From Gemmatimonadales bacterium (lineage in GTDB: Bacteria > Gemmatimonadota > Gemmatimonadetes > Gemmatimonadales > GWC2-71-9), in the NCBI GenBank assembly GCA_019637315.1, contig JAHBVU010000001.1:62001-126000 (forward strand): a stretch of 64,000 nucleotides of DNA, in the 5' to 3' direction. Both the position numbers and the translations under genes were made by a program. Below the pieces are notes generated by a model. That model saw nothing but the letters and a program-made list of their open reading frames with translations, had not been told where the DNA came from and ran no database searches. The first letter of the stretch is position 1, and each line of letters opens with the position of its first letter. Of the stretch, positions 7,991 through 15,761 are shown piece by piece.

Positions 7991-9148
7991 TCACTCGCTG
8001 TCCGACTCGCTCAGACGCGGCACGATGCGCTGTGCGCTGGTTTCCCGCCGCGAGGCAGTCAGAAACGTGGTGAACTCGGTTCCACCGGTGCCCAGCGCGC
8101 CGACGACGTCCTTGGCCTGTCTGGTAATGTAGCGCGCCGCAATCTCGAGGTGCCGCTTCCGAAACAGGTCGAGTGCATCGATGCAGCGGTCGTACCGCTC
8201 GGCGAGTGCCGGGATCTGTGCCCGTCTGGCGTCGACGAAGCTCCGGATCGACGGGCCAGCCTCGAGCCGCTCGAGGAAGGCGCGATGGGGCGGCGGCATG
8301 TAACCGCGCATGGCGGCCAGGAACGGCTGGCTGGCAGGATGGGTGTGTACCACACCCAGGCCGGCGTCGAGTGCCTGGATCAGAGTGCTCTGCGCCGCGC
8401 TTCCGCCGGTCAGGATGCGGGGTGGCCCGGTGGTGCCGTCGAAGCGCACGCCGGGTTCGACCCAGCTCGCCAGGTACGGACGAACCCGCAGGTAGAAACC
8501 CCGCGGATCGCACCGCTCGTACATCCGCTCAAGCACCCCGGTAATCGCTCCGGTGACCTGGGCAATCGATTCGAGCCCGTCAACGACGTCTTCCGGAGCA
8601 TTGCGATCCACCGCATCCTGGCTCCGCGCGATGGCCGAGAGTGCGGGCGCGCCCGTCGCTTCGATGGCCGCGGTCACGAGAATGAACCACTGCTCGTCGA
8701 GGCCGCCCAGGAAGGTGCGCTGGCAGGCGAGGTTACCCAGGGCCACCGGGCCCTCGGGGTCGATCCGGCGCCAGTTAGTCAGCACATACGACGCATGCGC
8801 AATGATGGTTGGTCTGCCCAGCCGGCGAGCCACCGCATCCCATGGTTCGGCAATGGCGCGTGGAAGTCGGGTCGCGGGAGCCCGGTCATCGGCATGGACG
8901 TAGGCCGAACCGAGAAACGAGAGGGTCTGCATTGCACGCTCGAGCGGCGCTCCGTCGGTCAGCGGTCCCGGATCCAGCAGGGGCAGTCGATCGGCTGCGG
9001 CGCGATAGCAGTCGGCGGCCAGCAGGGGTGAAAGCTGGTCCGCCAGCCCTTCCCACGGTTCAAACTCGGCAGGAAGTCGGTCGAGCGGGTCGGTGTCCGG
9101 GAGAAATCCGCGCGTCGGGGAGATGGCGTAGGCCGTCAGATCAATCAC
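7991..9148 (-). CDS. Indoleamine 2,3-dioxygenase family protein
   Basis: A 385-residue haem dioxygenase of the IDO family, which opens the indole ring of tryptophan to N-formylkynurenine. Seen motifs: FYLRVRPYLASW, TGGSAAQST, the helix MRGYMPPPHRAFL, and the proximal-haem region RKRHLEIAARYI (candidate haem ligand His333), then GTGGTEFTTFL near the C-terminus. Length matches the family (about 400). The GTG start overlaps the stop of the ampG-like gene as GTGA, so it is translationally coupled to that permease. No kynurenine formamidase or kynureninase is nearby, so a complete pathway is not shown here. Some bacterial members of the fold act on other indoles. Confidence 0.88.
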   Translation of the reverse strand: MIDLTAYAISPTRGFLPDTDPLDRLPAEFEPWEGLADQLSPLLAADCYRAAADRLPLLDPGPLTDGAPLERAMQTLSFLGSAYVHADDRAPATRLPRAIAEPWDAVARRLGRPTIIAHASYVLTNWRRIDPEGPVALGNLACQRTFLGGLDEQWFILVTAAIEATGAPALSAIARSQDAVDRNAPEDVVDGLESIAQVTGAITGVLERMYERCDPRGFYLRVRPYLASWVEPGVRFDGTTGPPRILTGGSAAQSTLIQALDAGLGVVHTHPASQPFLAAMRGYMPPPHRAFLERLEAGPSIRSFVDARRAQIPALAERYDRCIDALDLFRKRHLEIAARYITRQAKDVVGALGTGGTEFTTFLTASRRETSAQRIVPRLSESDSE

Positions 9149-10431
9149 GAATCACTCGCAGCGGAAGCACGTTCGACGGTGAGCGGCCCCGTGCCGCGCC
9201 ACGGGGCAAAGATCGGCAGCAGTGCGAGTCCTGGCAGCGCAGCAAGGACGGTCACCAGGAAGAATGTCGACCAACCGAGTTGCTGGACCATCCAGCCGGC
9301 GGGCGCCACCAGCACATCCCGGCTGGCACCCATCAGGCTGGTGAGCAGGGCGAACTGGGTGGCGGAGAACCGCGGGCTGCAGAGGCTCATCAGAAAGGCA
9401 ATGAATCCCGCGGTCACCAGGCCGGTGCAAAAGTTCTCGATGACGATGGTCGACACGAGGACCGAGTAGTTGCGACCGACCAGCGCCAGGCCCCAGTAGG
9501 CGAGATTGCTCACCGCCTGCAGGATCCCGATGATCCAGAGCGATCGATTGATGCCCAGCTTGGCCACCAGCGCGCCGCTCGCCAAGGCGCCAACGATCGT
9601 GGCCGCAATGCCCAGCCCGCCCTGAATGGCGCCAATGTCGGTCTGAGAAAACCTGAGATCGAGCAGAAACGGCGTTGCAATTGCGGCCGCGAGGTAGTCA
9701 GGCAGCTTGTAGAGCACCACGAAGCCCAGCACCAGGATGGCGTTCCGCGCCCCCGCCCGCTGAAAAAAGTCCTGAAACGGCAGGACGACCGCATCGCGAA
9801 AGGACTGGGGTGGTTGTCCGCCCGTGGAGGGTTCCTCACCGAACAGGGCGGCCAGGATCCCGACCCCGACCAGGGCGGACAGCAACAGATAGACCATCGG
9901 CCACGGCATCCGGTCGGCCAGGACGAACGCCAGCGCTCCGGTCGCCAGCAGGGCGACCCGATACCCGACGACCCAGATGGCTGCGCCGGCGCCCATCTCC
10001 CGCTCAGCCAGCACGTCTGCTCGGTACGCATCGACGACAACATCGAGCGAGGCGCTGAAAAAGGCGATGAAGATCGCGTTGATGGCGAGGAGCTTGAGAC
10101 CCTGGCGCGGATCGGCCAGCGCCATTGCGGCAATCGCGAGCACCAGCGCGATCTGAATCAGGACCAGCCAGCCGCGCCGCCGCCCCAGAATCGGCGGCAC
10201 ATACCGGTCGATCACCGGGGCCCAGAGCCACTTGAGCGAGTAGGGCAGTGCGACCAGGCTGAAGAGCCCGATGGTGGTGAGGTCGACGCCCTCGGTGCGA
10301 AGCCAGGCCTGCAGGGTCCGGCTGGTCAGGTAGAGCGGCAGCCCCGATGCAAACCCCAGCATCGCGAGGACCACCATTTTCTTCTGGCCCCAGACGCCTG
10401 ATCGGGATGAGGTGGGGGCCGGCGGGAGCAT
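9145..10431 (-). CDS. ampG: AmpG-type major facilitator permease (muropeptide importer family)
   Basis: A 428-residue inner-membrane protein with about 12 hydrophobic segments. The first helix and following loop (MLGFASGLPLYLTSRTLQAWLRTEG) and LPYSLKWLWAPVIDRYVPP are characteristic of AmpG, which brings GlcNAc-anhydroMurNAc peptides into the cytoplasm for cell-wall recycling. ASLDVVVDAYRAD in helix 4 is also typical. First gene of a two-gene operon with the indoleamine dioxygenase, overlapping by 4 bases. A TAGATT box lies six bases before the ATG, suggesting a leaderless transcript. The family name is confident; the substrate in this organism is by homology only. Confidence 0.85.
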   Translation of the reverse strand: MLPPAPTSSRSGVWGQKKMVVLAMLGFASGLPLYLTSRTLQAWLRTEGVDLTTIGLFSLVALPYSLKWLWAPVIDRYVPPILGRRRGWLVLIQIALVLAIAAMALADPRQGLKLLAINAIFIAFFSASLDVVVDAYRADVLAEREMGAGAAIWVVGYRVALLATGALAFVLADRMPWPMVYLLLSALVGVGILAALFGEEPSTGGQPPQSFRDAVVLPFQDFFQRAGARNAILVLGFVVLYKLPDYLAAAIATPFLLDLRFSQTDIGAIQGGLGIAATIVGALASGALVAKLGINRSLWIIGILQAVSNLAYWGLALVGRNYSVLVSTIVIENFCTGLVTAGFIAFLMSLCSPRFSATQFALLTSLMGASRDVLVAPAGWMVQQLGWSTFFLVTVLAALPGLALLPIFAPWRGTGPLTVERASAASDS

Positions 10432-10437
10432 TCCTGT

Positions 10438-10443
10438 AATCTA
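10438..10443 (-). promoter_or_regulatory. Candidate -10 box (TAGATT) for a leaderless ampG mRNA
   Basis: On the minus strand TAGATT is followed by six bases (ACAGGA) and the ampG ATG at 10431. An AGGA lies within those six bases but touches the ATG, too close for a normal ribosome site. Same arrangement as at upp, the DUF5916 gene, the methyltransferase and dgdR. Confidence 0.45.
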
Positions 10444-10526
10444 TCGCTGCGCCGATTTCCTGGTACGTTTCGGCGCCCGCTTCACAACACGACCTTCACT
10501 CGATTGGCCTGCTTCGAGGCATGACC

Positions 10527-11990
10527 ATGGCGTACGCTCGAACTCTCGCTGCTCTTTCCCTCGCTCTGGTGGCCGCCTGTGCCCAACCGGGCCAGTACGA
10601 CATCGTGATTCAGGGGGGACGTGTCATCGACCCGGAAACTGGTCTCGACGCAGTCCGGAACGTCGGAATCACCGGCGACCGGATTGCCGCGATCACCGAT
10701 CAGGCCCTGCGGGGCGACCGCGTGATCGACGCGGCTGGCTTGGTGGTGGCACCCGGGTTCATCGACCTCCATCAGCACGGTCACGACGAAGATTCCTACC
10801 GCCTCAAGGCCCTCGACGGGGTGACGACCGCACTCGAAATGGAAATGGGCGTGCCGGACTATGCCGCCTTCCTTGCTGCTCGTGCCGGCGGTACGCTGGT
10901 GCACTACGGTGCCACGGTCAGCCACGAGGCGGCCCGCGTGGTGACTTGGGGTTTGCCTCTCGAGCCGAGTCAGGGTGGCCCCGCCGCGGCGATCGATGAC
11001 CCTGCGGCCGGCCCGGTGACGGAAGAGGCAGCCTCGCCCGAGCGTCTCGAAGCATTGCTGGCCTACGCCCGGAAAGGACTCGACGAGGGGGCACTCGGCA
11101 TCGGGATGGGGCTCGAGTACACGCCGGGGGCCACTCGCTGGGAAGTGATTCGGCACTTTCAGCTGGCGGCCGAGCGTAAGGTGCCGGTCTATGTCCACGT
11201 TCGCGGGACCGGTGCGCTGGAGCCGGGTTCGAGCATCGAGTCGATCGTCGAGATGCTGGGCGCCGCCGCCGCCACCGGAGCGAGCGTTCACATCGTTCAC
11301 ATCAACAGCAGCTGCATGAGCTTTGCGTTCGACTGCTTGAGCATGATCGAAGGTGCGCAGCGTCAGGGGCTCGACGTGACGACCGAGGCGTATCCATATG
11401 GCGCCGGGATGACCAGCATCGCGTCGGCGCTCTACAACCCGGGCTGGAATGTGCGTCGCAAGGTGGACTACGGCGACATCGAACTGCCCACCACCGGAGA
11501 GCGGCTCACCAAGGCGACCTTCGATGCGCTGCGGGCCACGGGTCGGCCCGAGTATGTGCTGATGCACATGAACCCGGACTCCGTGGTCGATCGGATCGTA
11601 GTGCATCCGATGACCATGATCGCGAGCGACGGCCTGAAGAGCCATCCGCGTGGCGCGGGGACCTACGCGCGCGTGCTGGCTCGGCATGTGCGCGAGCAGG
11701 GGGCGTTGACGTTGACCCAGGCGATCGACAAGATGTCCCTGATGCCCGCCAAGCGTCTCGAAAGCGCGACGGCGGCGGCCAAGCGGAAGGGGCGGGTCCA
11801 GGTCGGCGCCGACGCGGACCTGGCGATCTTCGATCCGACCACGATTGCCGACAAGGCCACCTACCGCGATCAGCGGGCGGCAAGCGTCGGGATGCAGTAT
11901 GTCCTGGTGGCTGGCGTACCGGTGGTGTCGGAGGGACAACTGGTCGAGGGAGTTGCCCCGGGGCGGGCAATCGTCGCTGACAAGCGCTGA
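10527..11990 (+). CDS. Lipoprotein amidohydrolase, D-aminoacylase/N-acyl-D-glutamate deacylase-like (paralogue 2)
   Basis: A 487-residue product, the same length as its paralogue at 4685 and alike throughout. Lipobox ALVAAC (residues 13-18). Metal ligands: His82/His84 in FIDLHQHG, His in VYVHVRGT, His in VHIVHINSS, Asp in MIASDGLKS. The segment equivalent to the D-aminoacylase Cys ligand reads EMEMG, with Glu106 and Met107. Two ATGs are possible, 10521 and 10527; the GAGG at 10516-10519 is one base from the first but seven from the second, and the second gives the paralogue's length, so 10527 is preferred. Likely periplasmic deacylation of N-acyl-D-amino acids. Divergent from ampG across about 90 bases. 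Confidence 0.8.
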   Translation: MAYARTLAALSLALVAACAQPGQYDIVIQGGRVIDPETGLDAVRNVGITGDRIAAITDQALRGDRVIDAAGLVVAPGFIDLHQHGHDEDSYRLKALDGVTTALEMEMGVPDYAAFLAARAGGTLVHYGATVSHEAARVVTWGLPLEPSQGGPAAAIDDPAAGPVTEEAASPERLEALLAYARKGLDEGALGIGMGLEYTPGATRWEVIRHFQLAAERKVPVYVHVRGTGALEPGSSIESIVEMLGAAAATGASVHIVHINSSCMSFAFDCLSMIEGAQRQGLDVTTEAYPYGAGMTSIASALYNPGWNVRRKVDYGDIELPTTGERLTKATFDALRATGRPEYVLMHMNPDSVVDRIVVHPMTMIASDGLKSHPRGAGTYARVLARHVREQGALTLTQAIDKMSLMPAKRLESATAAAKRKGRVQVGADADLAIFDPTTIADKATYRDQRAASVGMQYVLVAGVPVVSEGQLVEGVAPGRAIVADKR

Positions 11991-12004
11991 CGACACATCA
12001 CTGG

Positions 12005-12035
12005 CCGAGCCGCGGCAGCAGATCCGGCGGCTCGG
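12005..12035. terminator. Inverted repeat between convergent genes, probable terminator
   Basis: CCGAGCCGC at 12005-12013 pairs with GCGGCTCGG at 12027-12035 over a 13-base loop. It sits between the convergent ends of the amidohydrolase (11990) and the class A-like serine hydrolase (12047). No clear T-run follows. Confidence 0.5.
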
Positions 12036-12046
12036 TCTCGTCCGGG

Positions 12047-12988
12047 TCAGGGTTTGTACTTCGTTGCGTCAGGGTCCGGCCTCCAGGGATACTGCGGCTC
12101 GAAGTATCGCCAGAGCAGGGCGGATATCTGCTGCATCAGGATCCCGGGTTCGCTGTCGGTGCCCAAGCCCTCGTCGGCCGCCTTCCAGATGCTGACCGTG
12201 AACACGTAGTCTCCCGACGGTGCGTTGACGACGGCCGTTTCCGATCGGGCCCCGCGGACCCAGCCTTGTTTTGAGGCGACCTGTACCCAGGGCGGGATCG
12301 CAGCGAGCGCAGCCCCGTTCCAGTACACCCGAGTCAGCGCGCGATACATCTCTTCGCTGGCGGCCTGACTGACCGCCTTCCCGTCCCGGATCATCAGCAT
12401 CAGCCGCGACATCTCGCGCGGGGTGGTCTGGCCCCAGCCGTAGAGCTTCTGATTCGCCTCGCGGCCCGGCGTCCGCGAGTTGACTCGGGTGTGCTCGAAG
12501 CCGTGCGCAGCCATCCAGGCGTTGATGGTCGTTCCGGTGCCGGCAAGGTGCTGCAACCAGAGCGAGCCGGTGTTGTCACTGGTGGTGATCATCAGCATGG
12601 CAACCTGGCCCAGGGCAATCGTTGCGCTGTCCTTGAGCCCGCCGATGATGTCGACGCCGCGATAGAGCAGCGAGTCGGTGTAGACGAGGCGGGTTCGATA
12701 GTCGAGCACGCCGCGATGAATCGCGTCAAAGGTGCCCACCAGGATCGGCACCTTGACCACACTCTGGGTCGGGAAGACACTGTCGGCATTGATGCCCGCG
12801 GTCTGCCCCGTGCGCAGGTGGCGAACATACAGACCTACCTCACCCTTGAAGCCACCAACGAGCGACTCGAGCTCCGCCTGCAGCGATGGGTCAGCTCGTT
12901 CCGGGGCCGGCGTGGTAGCGAGTCGAGCGGGGCGACAACCTGCCAATGTCGTGGTGACCAGCAGGCCGGTCAGAAGGGTGCGGGTCAT
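12047..12988 (-). CDS. Lipoprotein class A beta-lactamase-like serine hydrolase
   Basis: A 313-residue product with lipobox TLAGC (residues 14-18). It keeps the serine-transpeptidase motifs S76-V-V-K79 (PTQSVVKVP) and S137-D-N139, but the third motif reads K240-Q-G instead of KTG/KSG, and the omega-loop region (about 168-185, ending REANQKLYG) lacks the usual E-x-x-L-N containing the deacylating Glu166. It may therefore be a peptidase or esterase, or a penicillin-binding protein, more than a drug-hydrolysing lactamase. Located at the outer or inner membrane facing the periplasm. Divergent from the phospholipase D-type gene at 13119. Confidence 0.8.
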   Translation of the reverse strand: MTRTLLTGLLVTTTLAGCRPARLATTPAPERADPSLQAELESLVGGFKGEVGLYVRHLRTGQTAGINADSVFPTQSVVKVPILVGTFDAIHRGVLDYRTRLVYTDSLLYRGVDIIGGLKDSATIALGQVAMLMITTSDNTGSLWLQHLAGTGTTINAWMAAHGFEHTRVNSRTPGREANQKLYGWGQTTPREMSRLMLMIRDGKAVSQAASEEMYRALTRVYWNGAALAAIPPWVQVASKQGWVRGARSETAVVNAPSGDYVFTVSIWKAADEGLGTDSEPGILMQQISALLWRYFEPQYPWRPDPDATKYKP

Positions 12989-13118
12989 GGTCGTCAGGTG
13001 TTAGGCGTGGCGTGATATCGTTCGACAGCGGCCGAGGCCGGCAACGGTACGACGATAGCTCCAGCAGGCCCGGTCCGAAAGGCGGCGAAGATCACGCTGC
13101 CCGGCATTTGCTCCGGAT

Positions 13119-14426
13119 GTGCTGGTCAGCGATCTTCCGGCCGGTCCCATCCCACTGCTCATGGCGCTCACCATCATCGTTACCGCGGTCGTCACCCTGC
13201 TGCTGGCCGTCGTGGCCATGAACTTTGCCACCTCGGAGAAGCAGCTCGAACGGAAGGTCGACCATCGACACCCTGTCCGAGACCCTCAGTTTCGGCGCGA
13301 GATGTCAGTGATGATGGGCCCCGCGATTTTGCCCGGTAACCGGGTCACGGCGCTGCAGAACGGCGACGAGATCTTTCCCGCCATGCTCCGCGCGATCCGA
13401 TCGGCCCAGGTGTCGATCACCTTCGAAACGTATATCTACTGGTCGGGGGAGATCGGCCGGGAGTTCAGTGAAGCCCTTTGCGAACGGGCCGAGGCCGGTG
13501 TGCCTGTCCATCTCACGGTCGATTGGGTCGGCAGCCTCAAGATGGATCAGGCGTTGCTCGACCGGATGGAGTCATCCGGCGTCCGCTTGCAGCGCTATCG
13601 GCCGCTGCACTGGTACAACCTCGGTCGCATGAATAATCGAACCCACCGAAAGCTGCTGGTGGTGGATGGCCGACTCGGGTTTACCGGCGGGGTTGGTATC
13701 GCGGATCAGTGGCAGGGTCACGGCGAGGATCCCGATCACTGGCGTGATGTTCATTTCGAAATCGAAGGGCCTGTCGTTGCTCAGTTGCAGGCGGCGTTCA
13801 ACGACAATTGGATCAAAACGACGGGTACGGTGTTGCGCGGCCCAGAGTACTTCCCGCCACTGAGCTCAGCTGGGACGATGGATGCGCACATGTTCATCGC
13901 CTCGCCGCCGGGCGGAAGCGAGAGCATGCACCTGATGTACCTGCTGGCGATCGGCGCGTCTGAGGAATCGATCGATCTCGCCGCGTCCTACTTCGTGCCC
14001 GACGACCTGACACTCAAGGCGTTGATCGCGGCGAGCCGCCGTGGCGTGAGGGTCCGCCTGCTGGTACCGGGGCAGCACATCGATTCGGAGGCGGTCCGAC
14101 TCAGTTCCAAGGCAAGCTGGGGCGCCCTCCTCGAGGCGGGGGTTGCGATCTATGAGTACCAGCCGACCATGTTGCATACCAAGCTGCTGATCATCGACGG
14201 CCTCTTTACCTCGGTCGGCTCCACCAACTTCGACGCGCGGTCATTCCGCCTCAACGACGAGGCCAGTCTCAACATCTACGATGCCGATTTTGCGGCCCGG
14301 ATGGCTGACTCCTTCGAACAGGACCTCCAAAAGGCGGCGCCGTACCACTACCAGATGTGGCGCGGCCGGCCTCTCCGTGCCCGGCTGGCCGAAGCTCTGC
14401 TCTGGCCGATCCGATCGCAGCTCTGA
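13119..14426 (+). CDS. Phospholipase D-like / cardiolipin synthase family membrane protein
   Basis: A 435-residue product with one N-terminal transmembrane helix (about residues 14-34) and two HKD motifs: NRTHRKLLVVDGRLGFTGG (about 175-193) and MLHTKLLIIDGLFTSVGSTN (about 350-369), each followed by the conserved Gly/Ser/Asn turn. Bacterial cardiolipin synthases join two phosphatidylglycerols at the membrane using such paired motifs; other PLD-fold enzymes are possible. The start is uncertain: GTG 13119 or ATG 13161, the latter lying just before the hydrophobic helix. No obvious ribosome site precedes either. It ends 3 bases from the convergent beta-propeller gene. Confidence 0.85.
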   Translation: MLVSDLPAGPIPLLMALTIIVTAVVTLLLAVVAMNFATSEKQLERKVDHRHPVRDPQFRREMSVMMGPAILPGNRVTALQNGDEIFPAMLRAIRSAQVSITFETYIYWSGEIGREFSEALCERAEAGVPVHLTVDWVGSLKMDQALLDRMESSGVRLQRYRPLHWYNLGRMNNRTHRKLLVVDGRLGFTGGVGIADQWQGHGEDPDHWRDVHFEIEGPVVAQLQAAFNDNWIKTTGTVLRGPEYFPPLSSAGTMDAHMFIASPPGGSESMHLMYLLAIGASEESIDLAASYFVPDDLTLKALIAASRRGVRVRLLVPGQHIDSEAVRLSSKASWGALLEAGVAIYEYQPTMLHTKLLIIDGLFTSVGSTNFDARSFRLNDEASLNIYDADFAARMADSFEQDLQKAAPYHYQMWRGRPLRARLAEALLWPIRSQL

Positions 14427-14429
14427 CGC

Positions 14430-15668
14430 TCAGGGCCGGGCAAACACGGCGCCGTGGGGCACACCGGGGGCGTCGGTGCCATGGGGCCACTGTACTCCGA
14501 CCATGCTGAATCCGGCGGGACCCTGGTCGGTGTTGCGAAACCCGGCGTCGAGCGTGAGTGTGCCAGTCGCTGGGTCGAACCGAGCCATCACGACCCGATG
14601 TCTCATCCCGGCGTTCCCGGTCACCACGACGCGCCGCTGGTCGGGCGACACGGCGATCCAGTGCGGCACGTCGTTCGTACCGAGGGTGAGTCGACCGACC
14701 TCCCGCGGTGCGGCCGGGTCGCTGATGTCGAGGCTGACGACGGCGCGCCAGGCGGGGACGGCAATCAAATAGTAACTGCCGACGATGACCGGGATGGCGC
14801 AGTACTCGCCTGCCATTCTCGGGAACGACGCCACCAGGCGTGATGTCGGTGTTGCGCGATCGAGGTCCTCCACCAGATACAGAGCGCAGTTGAAGGTCGA
14901 AACCAGGAGCCGCTTGCCGTCGGGAAGCAGCCGGGGTTCGGCGGTGAGCAGGGCCTCGTCACCGAGGGGGCCGTTGGGCAGGGGCACCGTGTTGAGCAGG
15001 GTCAGATCCGAGAGCCGCCAGATCTGAAGGTACGCCGAGGCGGGCGAGTCGGCGTGCATGTCAGAGGTCGTCGAGACGATGCGATCGATCGCGGGCATCA
15101 CAACCGCGCTGTAGGGACGGGTACCCGGATGCACTCCGGGGCCTTGGGCCGATGCGGCGCGCACGGTTTGGCCGGTCGGGGTCATCTCGGCCAGTCCTCC
15201 CGGGGCGATGGTATTGCCCTCGTGGCGGTTCTGAAAGGTGGTCAGCACGTTGCCACTGGGCAGACGAAGATATGAATGCGGGTGGCTCATGCCCGCGACA
15301 TCGCCGAACTGCGCAGCAAGCTTTGGCGTCGCAGGATCGGTCAGGTCGATGATGAAACTCTGGCCGGTGGCAAAGCCGTTGGCGAAGAGTTGCCTGTCGG
15401 CGGGCATCTCGTGCTCGGTATGATGCGGTACGTTACGGCGGCCAGGTACTGGGAGCGTGGTCACGAGTCGCCCTGAGCGTCCGGAGTCCTCGGCCAGGTC
15501 GATGACGGCGAGAAAGTCCGGTTGCGTCGAATCGACGGATGCGGTCCAGACGTAGAGGTAGTCGCCTGCATCCGCCGCATTCGACTGGGAACCCGAGCTG
15601 CAGGCCAGCAGCAGGAAACAACCCGCTGCGCAGAAGCGAACGACAACACCTTGCTTGGGTCTGGACAT
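14430..15668 (-). CDS. Beta-propeller lipoprotein resembling selenium-binding protein/methanethiol oxidase
   Basis: A 412-residue product with a lipoprotein signal (lipobox LLLAC near residues 19-23). The rest is repeated four-stranded segments with blade-like phrases such as IWRLSDLTLLNTVPLP, SLDISDPAAPREVGRL and IIDLTDPATPKLAAQF, consistent with a seven-bladed propeller. His-rich spots PHHTEHEMPADRQLF and MSHPHSYLRLP recall the metal (copper) site of the SBP56/methanethiol oxidase family, but overall similarity is loose, so this is tentative. A GGAGG four bases before the ATG supports the start. It lies 93 bases downstream of the NCS1 permease on the same strand. Confidence 0.6.
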   Translation of the reverse strand: MSRPKQGVVVRFCAAGCFLLLACSSGSQSNAADAGDYLYVWTASVDSTQPDFLAVIDLAEDSGRSGRLVTTLPVPGRRNVPHHTEHEMPADRQLFANGFATGQSFIIDLTDPATPKLAAQFGDVAGMSHPHSYLRLPSGNVLTTFQNRHEGNTIAPGGLAEMTPTGQTVRAASAQGPGVHPGTRPYSAVVMPAIDRIVSTTSDMHADSPASAYLQIWRLSDLTLLNTVPLPNGPLGDEALLTAEPRLLPDGKRLLVSTFNCALYLVEDLDRATPTSRLVASFPRMAGEYCAIPVIVGSYYLIAVPAWRAVVSLDISDPAAPREVGRLTLGTNDVPHWIAVSPDQRRVVVTGNAGMRHRVVMARFDPATGTLTLDAGFRNTDQGPAGFSMVGVQWPHGTDAPGVPHGAVFARP

Positions 15669-15761
15669 CGAGCCTCCGGTTCCGTGTCTGTGCTGCGTCA
15701 GCGTCGGTTCGCCACGCCCGGGCGAGCAATGGGCAATCTGGCTGGTCTTGCGCGCGCCCGA

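Noticed and set aside
8809-10401. 530-codon frame opposite ampG and the dioxygenase
   Set aside because: Gln/Arg/Asp-rich low-information product typical of an antisense shadow.
10482-11996. 504-codon frame opposite the second amidohydrolase
   Set aside because: Antisense shadow; the plus frame has complete metal-ligand motifs.
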